Shown piece after piece: positions 45,833-59,010 of a DNA stretch of 64,000 nucleotides (its first letter is position 1; each line of letters starts with the position of its first letter). The stretch covers positions 48,106,782-48,170,781 of the forward strand of contig NC_134833.1 in assembly GCF_004210375.1 (NCBI RefSeq). The letters are read 5' to 3'. Source of the stretch: Tachypleus tridentatus (Eukaryota > Arthropoda > Merostomata > Xiphosura > Limulidae). The translations under genes were made by a program, and so were the position numbers. A model generated the notes under the pieces. That model saw only the letters and a list, made by a program, of their open reading frames with translations, had not been told where the DNA came from and searched no databases.

Positions 45833-48036
45833 AGAAATTTATTTGTCAAAGGATGCATTTAATGTATTTTTATATGTTAAAGATTATTTTCAATGATATT
45901 TTTCTTTTAGGTATGCATAATTTATTAGACTACACCCTTCTAAATGCAGTAAATAAGCTGTGCAAGATATAGGTTCACTTTTGGTAAAGATGGAAGGTGA
46001 TGTAGAGAAATAAAAACCTATATTTCTTGCTATATGTCCGTGAATGGAACCATAGATTTTAGATTCCATTTTACTAAGAACATATATAACGGATAATGTT
46101 TATGATACTTATAAAATAGAATGAAATAGCAATAGTTATCAACTTTTCAGTTGTTTCTAGAAAACTAAACCAATAAACAACTGAAAAGTTGTTTTTGGAA
46201 AAAGTGATTTAACTAATAAACAATATGTTTGCGTATACAACTGTTATAACTGTTGATGTAGTGTTTAAAATATGTTGTGATAAATGTGTAAAATTAACAG
46301 GTGTTCGGAGCGTTTGTAATCAAGCATAAACTTCGATTAATGTTTTGAGAATAATCTCACTTGACAGAATATTTAATGTTCTAGATAAAGAATACATAAA
46401 TACATCACGAACTCTTTTAGTTTCAACACTACTTTAGAATCATTGTTGCTTTAAAATTTTACGCTAAGAGTTAAGAGCTTGGCGTACCCTCTAATATGAA
46501 GAATGCACATGATTTCATATATATATATATGCATGTATTAGCCACAATATCCAGTTCTTCATTTCGTACTTAGCTTTGTTCATGTCAAAGAGCATACTGT
46601 TTGTGGTTACGTTATCAACTACCTAATAACTATGTGATTCTCAAACAATATGTTTTCGGACGATAATAAGATGAATTTGTAGCAATGCATATGTTTATTC
46701 GCAATATTTTTTGATATGTCCATTTGTTATATGCATTTCTCTGCAAAAGCCACTTATAAATTTTCTTGTCACCTTTTGAAGTCGTTGAGTCACTAATGAA
46801 ACGGCCGTTGGAATGAATAATGATGATCTTTTGTCATACTATAACACAAAGGCTTTATAAATCTCTCGAAATTACGAATAACTAACCATAAGCACGCGAT
46901 AAGTTTCAGGTCGCCTATTTCTAAGAAGATAAAAGAGATACAGTCATTTGTAAATCATTTAGGGTTGTACACAAGTATTTGATTTTAAGCCTTTTAATTA
47001 TAGAACTTTATCCTAATTTCACACTGAAATATTAAGTATTTCTCCGCTAATAGCACCATGTGGTTAGTCACAGTATTTTCGACTGTTTCGAAGAAAACAT
47101 AAAGATTGAAATAATGGAATGCAAGAGAGCCGTCCTCACATCAATTAATCATCCTCAACCTTTATAAAAAATCCATCATTAATATAATAACCAGCTATAT
47201 TCTTAATCACTCTTTCTAGTACTGGTGTTTGAAGGCTTTTGTCATCTGTGTATTTGTTAGGCCTAATAGCACTGCACTATAATTTTATACATGTAATAGA
47301 TACATTGGAGCTTTAATTTATATATTTCGTATTTAGTGAAAGATGAAATAATTTATTTATTCATGCATTTTTAAACTAGACAAAAAACTACTATCATTTT
47401 AGATTCTTGGTTTGCTTCAAAATAGATAGTGACTTTGTAGTAATATTTTTCTGTGCTACAATGTAATTATCATTTGTTTATAGTTATAGTTAAATATCCT
47501 AAACTAACCGTAATAATAATTAATCAAATTTTTATTAGATTTTGTAAAATAAAATTAATATATAACAACAAAATGGTAATATAAACACACACACATTTTA
47601 GTACAAAATATTTTATAATGCTAATTATTCATATTTTATAAACAGCGTTTTTTTTTGTCACAATGAACTACGTTTTTCGCAATTTAAATTATTTTCTCCT
47701 GACTTTACTGATGAAACGTTCGTTTTTTATGTCACTAAAAGTAAGATTTAAAACTTGTGAATGAACATTTTTCGTAAATTGATGATCTATGAAAATATAC
47801 CAGTCAAACTATCAAACATCGAAGAAACGTTATGATAACCACAAAATAAGCAAAGAAGAAAAAAGATAGTTTAGATACACCTATCCAGGTTAAAAAAGAA
47901 CAGATAAATATATTGTTTCATTTGAGGGTAAACACTGAACTTACAAAACAGATAAATAAACAGTTCACGTGTACAATTTCAATTAAGTTTAGAAACTATA
48001 TTTTCATTTGCTGTTTTACAAAATGTTCTTAACTAC
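45833..48036. other. Beat intron, no recognisable feature
   Basis: AT-rich, with a short TA run at 46518. Nothing else was recognised. Confidence 0.55.
46518..46534. repeat. AT microsatellite
   Basis: CATATATATATATATGCATG run. Confidence 0.8.
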
Positions 48037-48170
48037 CTCTTTATCGTTGATAAACCATTTTAGAACGGCGGCTGGTTTAGAGGGTGCTGCGACGCAAGTT
48101 ACGTTAACAACGTCTCCTGGACTGTAACCATCTTCAATTCCGTCCATTACTGGGTCCTCCTTCGGAAGCT
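48037..48170 (-). CDS. beat: Beat-like exon: first half of Ig2, module A
   Basis: This exon holds two bases plus 44 codons, entering in phase 1 (acceptor TTTTCAATGCAG) and leaving in phase 0 (donor GTAGTT). The peptide starts LPKEDPVMDGI and continues GYSPGDVVNVTCVA, with the first Ig2 cysteine inside an N-V-T glycosylation sequon. It ends VLKWFINDKE, with the conserved core Trp. Length and layout match Beat-family Ig2 first-half exons. It reads directly into the exon at 30.7 kb (INDKE-APKNY). A similar exon at 25.3 kb has the same phases. No stop or frameshift is present, and codon use is GC-richer than the surrounding intron. Confidence 0.88.
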
Positions 48171-48366
48171 CTGCATTGAAAAGGATTAAAAACAAAAAAC
48201 GTGGAAGTCTATTTTTCACCAGCTTTTAAAAATATTATAATACTTCAATTTTTTTTTTAATGATATTCATGGAATATCTCTTTGTTAACACACAAAAGTA
48301 CATTTATTTTTGCAATACGTAAAGAGCTAAGCAACATGACAAAATATTCCTGTGTCAGTAAACAAG

Positions 48367-48490
48367 TGTGTGTGTGTGTTTTCTTATAGCAAAGCCACAT
48401 AGGGCTTTCTGCTCAGCCCACCGAGGGGAATCGAACTCCTGATTTTAGCGTTGTAAATCCGGAGACATACCGCTGTACTAGCGGGGGGCC
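48367..48490 (-). repeat. SINE-B copy in the Beat intron upstream of module A
   Basis: The tail GTGTGTGTGTGTTTTCTTAT leads into reverse CCACCGAGGGGAATCGAACT and ACATACCGCTGTACTAGCGG. It is about 200 bp from the module A first-half exon and is absent from the matching intron of module B. Confidence 0.85.
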
Positions 48491-48734
48491 AGTAAACAAG
48501 TAAAGCTTTCAAATTCAGCGTCTAACTGTATGGTGCAATACTGTCCATTGTTGGAAAAATCTAGCTTTATTAATGATTTTTAATTGTATGTATATAGTAC
48601 TATGTGGTTACCCTAGACCTGAATAATTTGTTTTGCTAATTTTTGCACCCGCTTCTATGTTTCGTGCTGTTAAGTCGTTGTTACAAACTGATATTTATGA
48701 CAATAACTAGTATTTAGCTTGTCAAAAATGGCGA

Positions 48735-49790
48735 GACAAGTACGACCACTCTCACCCCATAGTATACTCTAATCTCAAATTTCATTGCTAACTGAAATAA
48801 ATACATTTTGAGAAGTGAAACTTAACCAACGAAGGCAGAAAAATGTAGTAGAGGTATTCAAATGTCGGTAAGTTTCTTTATGAATCAATCAAAATTAAGA
48901 TCATTCATAAAATGCATTGGTGACTTTTCTATAGAATAATTCTTAGCACAAATCAGTTAAATTACAACTTCTAATACATAGAAAAGGCAGTGTATTTTGG
49001 TAACACTACGTTCCAACAATGGCTTTCATATCATGTCGTTTAGCAAAGAAAGTAATGTTGTTAGTTTACGTACTGAAAGTCTAAGATGAAGTCTATAGAC
49101 AACGAAACTCTAAAAAAAATATTTGTTTACAAGCTGGAGTACCAGTCTCACGGACGGAAAGTAATTATGTTTATTATTAACAAAAGTTATCTCAGGGCGT
49201 GAAAAACGCCCATAAAAGTTGCAAAACACAAAATGTGAAAACGCAACTTTGTATTCATCTCTCCATGGACTCAGTGAACCTCCATACCAAATTTGGTAAA
49301 GACGTATTTAAGGAAAAGGTAGGTAGTGGGAAAAAAACTTTAATAAAAATTGCAAAATTAAAAAATTATACGTACCCAAACATGGACCAAATAAGCCTCC
49401 ATACCAATTTTGGTGAAAATCTATCTACATTATGCAAAGTAGTTTCATACATATAAAATAGACAGTGCTATTATATTTATATAGATTTCTTAGTTTAGAG
49501 TTTCCGTTGATTATAGAAGTTTTTAATTAAATCGTTAGTGATATAACATGAAATAACTCAGAACTGATTTAATTTTGAAACTGAATCGATATTTTTATTT
49601 TCATGACAAATTTTATTCATTTGGCTCTCAGCTAGGTGATCCCAAACTGCCTTTATCTTAGGCTTATTATACCAACACCCACTATACTTATAAGGTTCAC
49701 GGAACCTTTGCACCTCCTTCACTGAAACTGTAATGGGAAAACAGTAATAGAACTATTGTACCTGGGTAAATGCATTTTATGTCTCCTCCT
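48735..49790. repeat. Intronic segment paired with 26217-26930 (copy beside module A)
   Basis: This is the counterpart of the 26-kb segment (CTAACTGAAATAAATACATT, AATCAATCAAAATTAAGATC, CTACGTTCCAACAATGGCTT, AACAGTAATAGAACTATTGT). It lies about 565 bp upstream of the module A first-half exon and carries an extra insertion at about 49121-49480. Similarity is roughly 70-80% by eye. Confidence 0.75.
49121..49480. repeat. Insertion with two diverged internal repeat units
   Basis: This is extra DNA in the 48.7-49.8 kb segment relative to its partner. It holds two related units of about 120-130 bp: AAAGTTGCAAAACACAAAAT and GTGAACCTCCATACCAAATT in the first, AAAATTGCAAAATTAAAAAA and ATAAGCCTCCATACCAATTT in the second. 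It is probably an unnamed interspersed repeat. Confidence 0.6.
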
Positions 49791-49799
49791 GTCTTGAAA

Positions 49800-52700
49800 T
49801 ATTAAGATAAATTAAGGGTGATGTAACGCGATATACCCTGGCTTTTACATAGGTTAAATAACTTTAACATTTGCACAAAGTTTGTTGTTAAATTGGTGGA
49901 TGATTTAAAACTCATTTTTTTATTTAAAATGAAGAAATAGGATACAATTCAACAGATATTTACCACTTTTCTATTGATATAATTATGTATTGTGTTTTTA
50001 AATTATTGTAAAATATAAAAACAGATCATCAGAAACAAGTAGTTAAATCCTTGAAAAGTGATTTGTTACAAATACAAATTATTGTGGTATATTATGCTTT
50101 ATGTTAGAAAAAGCTCCTCCTCCCCTTTCTGGATTACTAAGTTTAAACTAAGAAGGTTTACAACTTTAAAATTCTAGTTTTGATAACGGTGAACATAGCA
50201 TAAGTCGCCTATTTCGTGTTTATATTCTCAGAAAAAAAAAACAACTTATAATGAGGAAACATTATCTATTGATCGGACGTTTGTACACTATTACATCACC
50301 GTAAGACTGTTAACATTTTCTGGGATTTCGACCGACGAGACTTTCCAACAATACTAAATATTTTCAGGTTAACTGAAAATTCAGCATACAAATTCTCGGT
50401 CGAAAGAACATAAAATAGAATTTCAACTCAGATGTTGTGTATTGCGACCCCAAACGACTTGGTGGGCTCTGGTATTGAGGAAAAATCCGCATCAGCAACT
50501 GTTTGCAATTGAGTTATTGTGTTATTCTTACTGGTAAACCTGTAACTTAGAGCCAGAAAAAAAGATTATCAGTCGTAATTTCAAAATAATAAAAAGCACA
50601 CTACTAATAGTAATGATATTTATTTCATATAATCTCGATCGAAAAGTAGTCTAAATTTTACGATATTGTGGGGTTTATAATATCATATAATGAGACAACA
50701 AGGCTGTACAAGATATAATTCCTAAACTAATAAAGCATAAATTTTTGCAGACTAATGAAAGCTGTGACATAGTGCAATATGAGAAAAAAATAGTTGATGG
50801 ATTTTACTGACCAATAGCAATGTATGGTGTTTAAACTTTTCCTTCTCATCGATGGTGACAAACATTTGATTTAAGTATGAAGCTCGTAGGGCTGAATGGA
50901 CTATATATGACCAACAGTCTTGATGTATTAGGGAAAGGTCACCACTTTTACGACAGCATGTGTGATAGCTCATCATGTTTAAGCAAAAGCTTTGAAATCA
51001 AAACACTAAACTCTTAACTATATTTAATTGGTAAGAAAAGTCCATATTTAGGTAAATAAGAGTTAAATATTGAAAAGTACCTCTAGTCACATTGTTGAAT
51101 TCCTTCAAACTTGTTGTTCAAGGGTTTACTTCAAACTATTTTTTATGTTTCATGATTATCACACCATGTCATGTTTTAAATCCATATTTTGGATGTGCAA
51201 AAAGTTTGGATACACATTCAAGGGCAAATGATATTTTTTCCGAGTGTCGTTGTGTTTCATTGTTTATATTTTGAGCTTTTAAACTCTTTAGTGTGATCTA
51301 CATAAAGCACCGCTGGAATTCCCATTTCACATGATACAAAATTACATCAGAAACAATGTATGTAATTATGTTGTAATTATTAACACCCTAGGGCAAACAT
51401 AAAAAACATTTAATCATAATGTTGTTCTAGAACTAGTCATTAATTATCTGTATAAATCAACACCAAATTTTGTACATATAAACGAAGAGTTTCCAAGAAA
51501 GACGTTTACGAAATGAGTTTAAAAATATGCTTTATAGAAAGGACTAACCAGAAAAAAAAACCACTCTCATTGTTTAATCTTGTATACGCATATCAACATT
51601 ATGTTTGTGCTGTCTTACATCACCTGAATTAGTGAGACCAAACATGATGAATGTTGTTCAGGTACCATGGAAATGTGTCCTAATTGGTTTGTTTTAGAAT
51701 AGGGATATATTTATTCTGGGTGTAGAAAATAATTTGAGTTCTTTTTCAGATAAGGTGTACTCGACGACCGAATCAAAAGTGAACTCAAAAAGAAAAGTTT
51801 CAAGGCGTAAGAAATAAACAAATTAAGAATTTGATTTTGAATCCCCTGTGCTCTCTTTGGAATACCAATGTGCTAACAGTGTCACATATCTATTTGATGT
51901 TAATTATTTGTGTACTTCTTTGTCCACGAAATAACTCTACAGTGGCCCGGTAATGTGTTTTTTTTTTTATACGATTCAACCCTCCTAAAAATACCCTTGA
52001 AAGGCCATCTAGGTATTATGGAGGTACCAGAAGTAGGTTTTAAGGGTTGTTACACTAGTGTATGGTATCGGAGGTTTATTTTTGCCTCTTGTTTAGATTC
52101 TAAGGTGCCATTTTTGAAACTGTGTTCTTGCCTATATTAAGAATTTAATGAAATCAAACCTAATACACTTTCTCAGGAACCCCTGTCAGACGTCCTATCC
52201 TAGTTGCGGCTACAGATCTCTTGGAGTACCTATAAAAGTAATCGGGGATAATGGATCAGATTTAGTGATACAATTGAATCTCTTTGAATTATGAGGAAGC
52301 CTTTGAACTACAGAGAGGAGTGCGAGTTTTTTACGTTAATTCAGTAAACTTGAACTGCATTTTTTTGTTTCTTTGCCGAATTCAGACTTTTATTTAATGT
52401 AGCAGTAACAGTAATATTTTAAACATGAAAACTTATATTATTACGTTCATGTGATACTGCAATTGTTTCTTGGCATTAACCGAATATAAACGTTGCAACT
52501 ATTACTTTATATTCTCTCATTATTTTACGATATTATTATTGCAATCACCTTTAAGAAAAATATACAACATTTGCTGTTTAGCAAACATAAAATGTGTTTT
52601 CTGACCCAAGTTATTAGTGTATTGAATAAATTATATATTACATTTACTGCAATGTATTCCATATATTTAACATTATATTTTTGTTTTGAAATAGAATACA

Positions 52701-53035
52701 TGAATATGCCATTTTCTTACGTCTGCTATTTGTTCACCGATATTTTGTAAATATTACGCCAGAATTATAAACTCCTCATGCATAGTTTTGTATGCATGTA
52801 GTTTTGTAAACTGTCTTGTTTATTTAAAACTCCGCATTTTACGAGATTCAACCATTCATTCTTATTGTGTCACTAGGATTCTATTTAGACAATGAGTAAT
52901 GTGTTTTAGTAAATTTTTAGAAGCATTTAATGCATAAACGAGCAATGAATTTTGGAGTATTTTAGAACAATAACAATAACAAAAAAGTCATGCTGCAAGC
53001 ATTAGTCTGTGAGTATCCCCTTATTACTGTCTCTA
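49800..53035. other. Beat intron; one unidentified coding-like patch
   Basis: Mostly AT-rich. At 51980-52135 on the plus strand an open frame reads GHLGIMEVPEVGFKGCYTSV then WYRRFIFAS, which looks protein-like but is not recognised. A minus-strand open frame at 50752-50976 also has no recognised domain. Confidence 0.4.
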
Positions 53036-53306
53036 GGCCGGACATAGCCAGGTAGCAAGGGCATTTGACTCGTAATCTGAGGGTCGGAAGTTTGAATCTC
53101 CGTCGCACCAAACATGCTCGCTCTTTCAGCCGTCGGGATGCTATAATGTGATAGTGAACCCAACTATTCGTTGGTAAAAGAGTAGCCCAAGAGTTGGCGG
53201 TGGGTGATGATGACGAGTTGTCTTCCCTCTAGTCTTACACAACTACATTAGAGACGGCTAGCGCAGATAGCTTTTGTGTGGCTTTTCACGAAATTCATAA
53301 AGCAAA
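53036..53306 (+). repeat. SINE-A copy, full length
   Basis: From GGCCGGACATAGCCAGGTAG through GTTTGAATCTCCGTCGCACC to TTTTCACGAAATTCATAAAG. Confidence 0.88.
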
Positions 53307-53384
53307 TGGAAACATACCACCGTCTCTTCTCTTCTCGATAGTGTAGTTTTTCTAGCTTCAATTCTCCTAAACATTCCTATAGTC

Positions 53385-53500
53385 CGCGACCGAACGTGCC
53401 TAGTGGTTAACTTAACAGACTTTCATTAAGAGTGTCCACGGTTCAGTAGTAGAATAGGCCACTGAACACGTCCACGTCCTACACTTTCAGAATATAAAAA
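53385..53500 (+). repeat. tRNA-like repeat fragment (possible SINE-D head)
   Basis: CCGACCGAACGTGCCTAG-like text (GCGACCGAACGTGCCTAGTG then GTTAAC) begins like a tRNA A-box. A degenerate B-box region, CCACGGTTCAGTAG, follows. It lies right after a SINE-A copy. Weakly supported. Confidence 0.35.
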
Positions 53501-53807
53501 AATAACTCTCAATTTAATTATTTTAGAGAAGGGTGGTCTTGTAGATGACGGGTGTTGCTGACTGCATTTTACTGGCATTTTAAAACAAAGAATAGCTATA
53601 TATGAGCCTCATGTTATTTGACTGTGTCGTTAAACCTTTAAAGTGAAGTTCAATTTGATAATACCAAACGCCTTACATTCTACACTTCATTATTTAAATT
53701 TTGTATAATGCATTTTTCTATGCACCCTTATTTTATAAACTTCAGTGTATTTATTGCTTTGGGTTTTAATTTAAATATTAGCAGAAATGTGTCCTATCTG
53801 CATCTAG

Positions 53808-54035
53808 ATCTAAAGTGGTCTAGCGTAATTAAATTGTGAATCTTAAGGTTCATGGTTTGCAACCCACAGCTCAAAAAATGCGCTCCACACCTGAAACTGT
53901 GAGTGTGCCATAAGAGTAACGGTTGAATTCCGCTAATGTAAATAGTCTAAACTTTGACCAAGAGTGCTAGAGTGCTGTTCACTAGCTGTCTTTCCTATAA
54001 TTAATTTGTTCAAAATAAGTGAAAGTAGCCATAGA
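53808..54035 (+). repeat. SINE-D copy
   Basis: AAGTGGTCTAGCGTAATTAA and GGTTCATGGTTTGCAACCCA (head) are followed by CTCCACACCTGAAACTGTGA, GTGCCATAAGAGTAACGGTT and a degenerate 3' body (CACTAGCTGTCTTTCC). That body resembles the SINE-A body (GACTAGCTGCCTTCCCTC), so the two families seem to share a 3' half. Confidence 0.6.
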
Positions 54036-54039
54036 TAGT

Positions 54040-57000
54040 TCTTTGTATATTTATTATTTCTTCTTTACAAAGATGTTTACATTTATATATAATTTTGGAA
54101 AATAAATGAACAGCTATAAGGTAAAAAGGAAAACACCACAGAGTGATAAATTAATTAAAGAAAGCACTACAGAAGTTGAAGCTTTTGTTTTACATTTATG
54201 GTAAGTAAATATTCTGATATAGCGGACACACGCATTGAGTAGCTAGCTGCTTCAGGCGATATAGGAAGTGGAAAAATAGAGACTTCCTCAAAGTGGTGTC
54301 AGAGGGTGTTTTAATAGGAATAAAGGTATTGTTATAGTTGGACACCAGTGCGCTGGTAAAAGAGGAAGAAGACGATGAGATAAAATGTGGTAAGCACACA
54401 GGCAGTTTGTGAGCAAACCACTAAAGATTAACGTAGATCAATAGATATCAGTGTGTCTCAATACCCAATAAGTAATTTATTTCTACATGTAATTACATGT
54501 CCTAAAATGTAAAACTATTACTTGAATGAGACAGCTAGTATAGTTTATTGTTGTTGTTTTTTAGTTAATGAATACTTTACATGTGTCACAGGAGTTTCAA
54601 AACCATTATTTTAATGATACAACTATTATGAGACATTATTTTACTTATGTAAAATTTGACTATCTACTGTTATTCCTTATGACCAGCGTTCCCACAACTA
54701 AAGAAGATTGCCGTATATTTTCGCTTAACATAGACTGGACTAAGTTTTCATGATTGCGACTTAAGGGATAACCATGTTATATAACTTTCACATATTCGTA
54801 ACTCATTACATTAAAGTTTAACATGTAAATACTAGTATTATGTTGTATGGTAAGAATAACACTACGTTGACTATAATAAACATGATCGAGACATATACAC
54901 TTTTGACTGGTGGCCTCTGAAGGTATCACTTATTAAGGTATTTAACAGCTAACTCATCAAGCTTTTACATTCAGCAAAAGACCTCGTTGTCAGTGGTGTG
55001 TGTCACGAAGTCTGTACAGTTCAGATACTGTAACGTTTCTTCTTATTGAAAATCTGTAGTAAGAAAATATTTGTAAATAAATTATATGAGTCTTATTGTA
55101 ATGCATTCAGAAATTCCTGTAACTCAAGAAAGTCATCATAAATTTTCGTTTAGCCTGTTTTTAACGTAACTTTTTTGTGACGCTGTAGCTTAAAGGAGAA
55201 TGTTGTGGTTAATTACTTTATTATTGGAGGAAACTAATGTTACTGAGTATCAAAATGTTTGTCTATATTTTATGGATTTTTTGTGCTTAGTCAGAGAGTT
55301 TTGGCATGATATATTGAGGTTATTTTAAATATGGGTATATAATTTTTTAAAGGAAACTATATTATCAGCTATCAGAGGATTTGTCTATGCTTTATAGACT
55401 CCTGTAGTACTCATGGTAGTTATTATTCCAATGAGGATTTATTTAACTCATGCTCTGTTTTTTTATAATACACAAGAACTGGATAGTGTTAAATCTGCTT
55501 CTATAGAAACTGTCAAAAATGTCAACATTTTCATTTGGCCCTAAAATAACTATAGATTATGTAATTTTATAAAACATAAATGAATAAAAATTCATCATGT
55601 TAATAATACTGCCGTTACTACGTCAATACCTAATTTCTATAAATACTATAACGTTTGAAAAAAATTATCAATATTTATGTGAGGTTAATCTTATTTTTTT
55701 AAGTTACAGGTGGCGTTTTGTGTTGCAATATATCGTATGAATCTGAAATGTATCTGTTTTTATATTTATTATGTTCATTTACTGCAGGAAAATAAAACAG
55801 ATTGAATCTCATGGTAATGTCATTTACAGCTAAATGACTTATAAACAATTGTGAGCAGAAGAGTTTAACTGGGTAGAAAATTTGCAAGAATTATACACTA
55901 ACACAAATGTACTAGATTTGTACAAAAGTTAGTTTAATTAAAAGTTAGTAATCTAGTATTCTATAATAAATGCATGTTTCAGTTTGTGTTATTCCTAAAT
56001 ATTAAAGGTTATCCAGTCGTCACTTGCCCAGCTGAACTTGCTCTTTGAATAAATTTGAAGAAACGAATTAAATTCTAAGATGGGCTATAACGTTATTTAT
56101 TAACATGTCTGCATAATTACATCCTACAAGGTAGACTATCTATAAATCTTGGTAAGTTAAATTATAAACGATAGTAATTTTAGACTACAAATATATAATT
56201 TCTAGATCGAAAATAGAAGGTAGTAACTAAAAAACAGAAATATTTTTCTAAATGTTACATGTTATAGATTATCTCCGGCGATTCTACGATTTATAATGTT
56301 ACATTGGACTATGATAAAAACTAAATTTTGTGTAAGAAAATCATAAAATATTGATTTATAGATGATGATTGACATATTTTATTATCTTTGTATAACTTAT
56401 AAGTGAATTGAAAGATTACCGTGACATTGTTTCAAAATCTGAATAAATACTTTAAGGTCAAAATCCTGTCGTCAAATATAATTCTACAAACTGAAACTTA
56501 CAGTTTATTTTGCGTGTATTGCGCAGTGTAAACAAACAGTACTACAGGTGTCATAAATAATTATACTTCACTATAATGTATGTATGTGAATACTTTATTT
56601 ACGTAGGATGGATTAAAATATCTCTTGATCAAATCGGTATTTGTTTTCTCATATGGTTACACAATATAGTATTTAAATGAAAAAATATATATTCTTACTG
56701 AAATGGATAAATAGTAACGTGCATAACATTGAGAACTTGTATGAAAGCTAATATAAATGAGACAATTCAGTATTTTATACATTAAAATGTTTTATAAGTA
56801 ATATACTTTTAAGTTTTGTTAACAAGAGTTTCAGTATTGTGACGATTGTTAAGTTTGACACAATATGTCTGTCTGGTTTATAGAAACTAAAGCATTAATT
56901 GTTTCTATCTCCGGCGAACACGTCACTTGTGTTACTGACACTGCTATTAGTCATCTAGCAATTTTTCTATAATAACTGTGTAGCATAAAAAACGGTAAGA

Positions 57001-58239
57001 ATAGTATTTACTTATGTAGAGTGGTTTATTATAATTTTTCACAATCAAAGTTTATCGAGCTATTAATCTATATACAAATAGTTTCAGTCAGCAAGAAACA
57101 AACTCGAGATAAATATTTGTAAAAATATCTAGAGAAAGGTAATATAATTTTCTACAGCAGACAGGCTTAAATATAACGTTGAAACTAAACTTTGGTGAAG
57201 CAAATGTACTTATAAAGCTAAACCTAAAATTATCGTACATCATTTACCGATTTAAATGTGTTTTGTTTTGTTTTTACATGGTGAATATATGTTATACAAT
57301 ATATTAATTAAAAGAATGAAAACAAATGTATTAACAATAAGTGTTTCGCCATCTTAAAATGTCAGGATCGCAAAAGATATGTCATGCAAATAAAACAACA
57401 ATTTAGAAAACAAGATCATGTTTTCCAGTCAGTTTACTGTTGATGAAAAAGTGTGTAAACAACACAGTATTTTATGAGGCTACATCATATACCATTCTAA
57501 CTTTTCCTTGTCCCGGGTTCTCATTGAATTTCCTTAACGAACTTTTATTTTGCTGAGTCATGTAGGTGATGGCTGGTTATTAGATTACTTGATAGATGTC
57601 TAAAAACAACATGTTTAACATTTACCGGCTTTACGTAGATTTTAAATTAATTTTGCTACAATGAACTAGATCTGATCTAAGTTTGCTGTAATGTTATAAC
57701 TAGCATTGTGTAACTTACACACGGTGAATTTGCTTTTGCCATCAAGAATTAATCATAGATTTCTCACACAGTATGTTATCAAAATGAGCAATACGCGTTA
57801 AAAACAAGTCTTCAATAAGAATTATTTTAAGGAGAAGAAATACTATAAATATCTGAAACTACTTTCCATTCTTTTATACGATAAAATCATCTTTATAATA
57901 AGTATACACTCTTCATTTTTCACACATAATGTTTGTATTAAGTGATTTAAAAAAAAGTAAATTAATTATGAAATTCATTACTTCGCTAGGTGAGCATATT
58001 CTTAACTCAATTAGTATTTAAGATGTTATTTTTGCTAAGGACTATCTCATAAATATATTTAATGTTATTAATGAAAACGTCATATTGGTATAGTTAGGCA
58101 CAACGGCAAAGACGTATATCTTCTTATCGCCACCTCAGTATATACGATATTAAAACTGACGTAAAATTACTAAAATCTAAAACAGTTTCTGAAGCACTGT
58201 AATTTCACAGAGCTGTAATATGAATAACTTATATGTGTG
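54040..58239. other. Beat intron, no recognisable feature
   Basis: More than 4 kb of AT-rich sequence without a recognised repeat or exon. Confidence 0.55.
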
Positions 58240-58470
58240 TTTGCTAGTTTATCGAATTTTCTTGCAAAGCTAGACGAGAACTATTTACGCTAGCCCTCCC
58301 TAATTTAGCAGCGTAAAAACTAGAGGGCAGGCTACTATTCATCCCCACCCACTGCTAACTCTTGGGCCACTCTTTTACCAACGAGTAGTGGAATTGATTG
58401 TGCCATTATATCGCCTCCATGGCTGAAAGGGCGAACATATTTGGTGTGACGAGGATTCGAACCCGTAACT
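58240..58470 (-). repeat. SINE-A copy lacking the outer tRNA head
   Basis: The reverse body runs from TCTTGCAAAGCTAGACGAGA to GAGGATTCGAACCCGTAAC; the last 40 bp of the head are missing. Confidence 0.85.
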
Positions 58471-58850
58471 TGTGTGTGTACATTAGCTAAATATTTCGTG
58501 CCTTAAATTTGGGTAATATATTTTCACTTCTATGAGAAAGTTGTAAAAAAAAAAATAGAGAATTAGTAATATTTATTCACCTGACACTGTAGTTAAAATA
58601 ATGATAAAAATTTATATTAACAAAACTTCGAATTTAAGTAAATGTTATTTTTTAATATTATCAACCCTTAGTGTACATAACTATATAGAGAGAGTTATCA
58701 ACATGTCACGTATTTTTACCTGTAGTTTTATGTTAGTTTGTATTACTAATACATTTTCAATTTGTCTGCTAAAATTTGAGAGAGAAGAATAAAAATGATT
58801 GTGTCTGAAACAACAGTTAACTGGTTGCTGATATCATCCTACAAGACAGT

Positions 58851-59010
58851 TTGTTTGTTTTTTGAATTTCGAGCTAAGCTACACGAGGGCTATCTGTGCT
58901 AGCTTTTCTTTTACCAACGAATAGTGGGATTGACCGTTACATTATAACGTCTTCACGGCTGAAAGGACAAGCATGTTTGGTGTGATGGGGACTCGAACCT
59001 GCGATCCTCC
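58851..59010 (-). repeat. SINE-A copy with a central deletion
   Basis: The 3' end (TTTGAATTTCGAGCTAAGCT, GGGCTATCTGTGCTAGC) jumps directly to TCTTTTACCAACGAATAGTG, losing about 85 bp. The head is cut after GACTCGAACCTGCGATCC. Confidence 0.85.

Noticed and set aside
50752..50976. 74-codon minus-strand open frame considered as an extra Beat exon
   Set aside because: It has no Ig cysteine/tryptophan pattern and no acceptor in a compatible phase; no homology is recognised.
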